Under the pieces are notes generated by a model. It searched no databases and was not told the origin of the DNA. It saw nothing but the letters and a program-made list of their open reading frames with translations. From JAKPRU01 sp029568995 (GTDB lineage: Bacteria; Hinthialibacterota; Hinthialibacteria; Hinthialibacterales; JAKPRU01), in NCBI GenBank assembly GCA_035430965.1, contig DAOMHQ010000286.1:1-5002 (forward strand): 5,002 bases of DNA, read 5' to 3'. The stretch's first letter is position 1, and every line of letters begins with the position of its first letter. The position numbers were made by a program, and so were the translations under genes. Below, piece after piece: positions 4,816 through 5,002 of the stretch.

Positions 4816-4832
4816 CATTATACGCCCTCCTT
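4816..4832 (-). promoter_or_regulatory. Strong SD and ATG, now out of frame with the Ig-like gene
   Basis: On the minus strand AAGGAGGG (4832-4825) is followed by six bases and an ATG (4818-4816). That ATG gives MIHRYNSVVGNP and then a TAA within the heptad repeat. The distance from this ATG to the signal-peptide ATG at 4729 is 89 bases, two more than a multiple of three. Removing five units (to one copy) or two units including the TAA variant would join this start to the signal peptide and supply a basic leader (RNRLRFQLV). The overlapping TATAAT (4822-4817) could instead be a -10 box, but no matching -35 is seen. Confidence 0.6.
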
Positions 4833-4840
4833 GGTTCTTT

Positions 4841-4868
4841 CTGGATTCCGGCTTTCGCCGGAATGACG
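4841..4868. repeat. Dispersed palindrome of the 'VIPAKAGIQ' class
   Basis: ATTCCGGC (4845-4852) and GCCGGAAT (4857-4864) form perfect eight-base arms around TTTC, with CTGG before and GACG after. This is the widespread 'CGTCATTCCGGCGAAAGCCG' type repeat, which on the minus strand reads VIPAKAGIQ and often creates false protein N-termini, as it does here for the frame starting at 4879. Confidence 0.9.
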
Positions 4869-4893
4869 GTTTTGGACATTGTGGGCTGTAGTA

Positions 4894-4927
4894 GTAGTAG
4901 GGGCGACGCATGCGTCGCCCCTACTAC
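4894..4927. repeat. Perfect 34-bp palindrome
   Basis: GTAGTAGGGGCGACGCA (4894-4910) and TGCGTCGCCCCTACTAC (4911-4927) are exact reverse complements with no loop. The 'GTAGGGGCGAC...GTCGCCCCTAC' core is known to me as a dispersed intergenic element in several bacterial groups. There is no T-run, so it is not a standard terminator. The left arm continues a short GTA-triplet run (4888-4899). Confidence 0.9.
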
Positions 4928-4945
4928 AGAGTATGGCCTTTTCTT

Positions 4946-4980
4946 CCCCCTCTCCCTCCGGGAGAGGGTTGGGGTGAGGG
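4946..4980. repeat. Dispersed hairpin repeat, CCCTCTCCC type
   Basis: CCCTCTCCC (4948-4956) and GGGAGAGGG (4960-4968) pair around TCC, followed by TTGGGGTGAGGG. This is another common dispersed intergenic element, unrelated in sequence to its two neighbours. Nothing coding is seen from 4880 to the end of the window. Confidence 0.8.
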
Positions 4981-5002
4981 AGTGTCCTGCATCATGCCCG
5001 CG

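Noticed and set aside
4817..4822. Perfect TATAAT on the minus strand upstream of the Ig-like gene
   Set aside because: No -35-like hexamer at 16-18 bases; the dispersed palindrome occupies that position. The overlapping SD plus ATG explains the sequence better.
1..5002. CRISPR array, tRNA, rRNA, transposase or integrase genes
   Set aside because: Looked for and not seen. The tandem repeats present are contiguous coding units or heptads, with no spacers.

Overview
The window looks like chromosomal DNA of a Gram-negative-type bacterium. It holds the tail of a housekeeping gene (prfB), genes with cleavable Sec signal peptides, and several dispersed palindromic repeats. One repeat is of the kind that yields 'VIPAKAGIQ' when read through, which is common in deltaproteobacterial, Nitrospirota-like and other mostly uncultured genomes. 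The phylum cannot be fixed from 5 kb. TAA, TGA and TAG all end convincing genes here, so the code appears standard.

Layout. 1-167 is the C-terminus of peptide chain release factor 2. It is followed on the same strand by three small genes: a two-helix membrane peptide (195-356), a DUF2283 protein (401-619) and a 59-residue charged helical protein (739-918). A 205-base gap (919-1123) has no convincing gene, but it holds two inverted repeats and a strong sigma70-type promoter at 1085-1113. This promoter leads almost without a leader into a damaged or recoded small ORF (1124-1379). That ORF overlaps the start of an abortive-infection-like gene (1372-2166). The Abi-like gene carries in its last codons the perfect Shine-Dalgarno of the next gene, an exported protein built of five 30-residue repeats and five 23-residue repeats (2172-3284). 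Positions 1085-3284 therefore read as one operon.

After a 203-base intergenic stretch with a degenerate repeat and a second promoter comes an overlapping pair: a 91-residue protein (3488-3763) and a DUF2335 two-helix membrane protein (3738-4217). Convergent to these, on the minus strand, lies a signal-peptide and Ig-like protein with a C-terminal membrane anchor (4253-4729). Its 5' end contains a six-copy heptanucleotide tandem repeat lying between an excellent but out-of-frame SD/ATG and the signal peptide. Copy numbers of 1, 4 or 7 would put the good start in frame; the present 6 does not. This arrangement resembles a phase-variable contingency locus, or a gene disabled by repeat expansion. 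The last 160 bases are a cluster of three unrelated dispersed palindromes with no gene.

The two points most worth following are the heptad-repeat switch at the 3' end of the window and the operon joining a broken small ORF, an Abi-like protein and an exported double-repeat protein. Both are inferences from one sequence.
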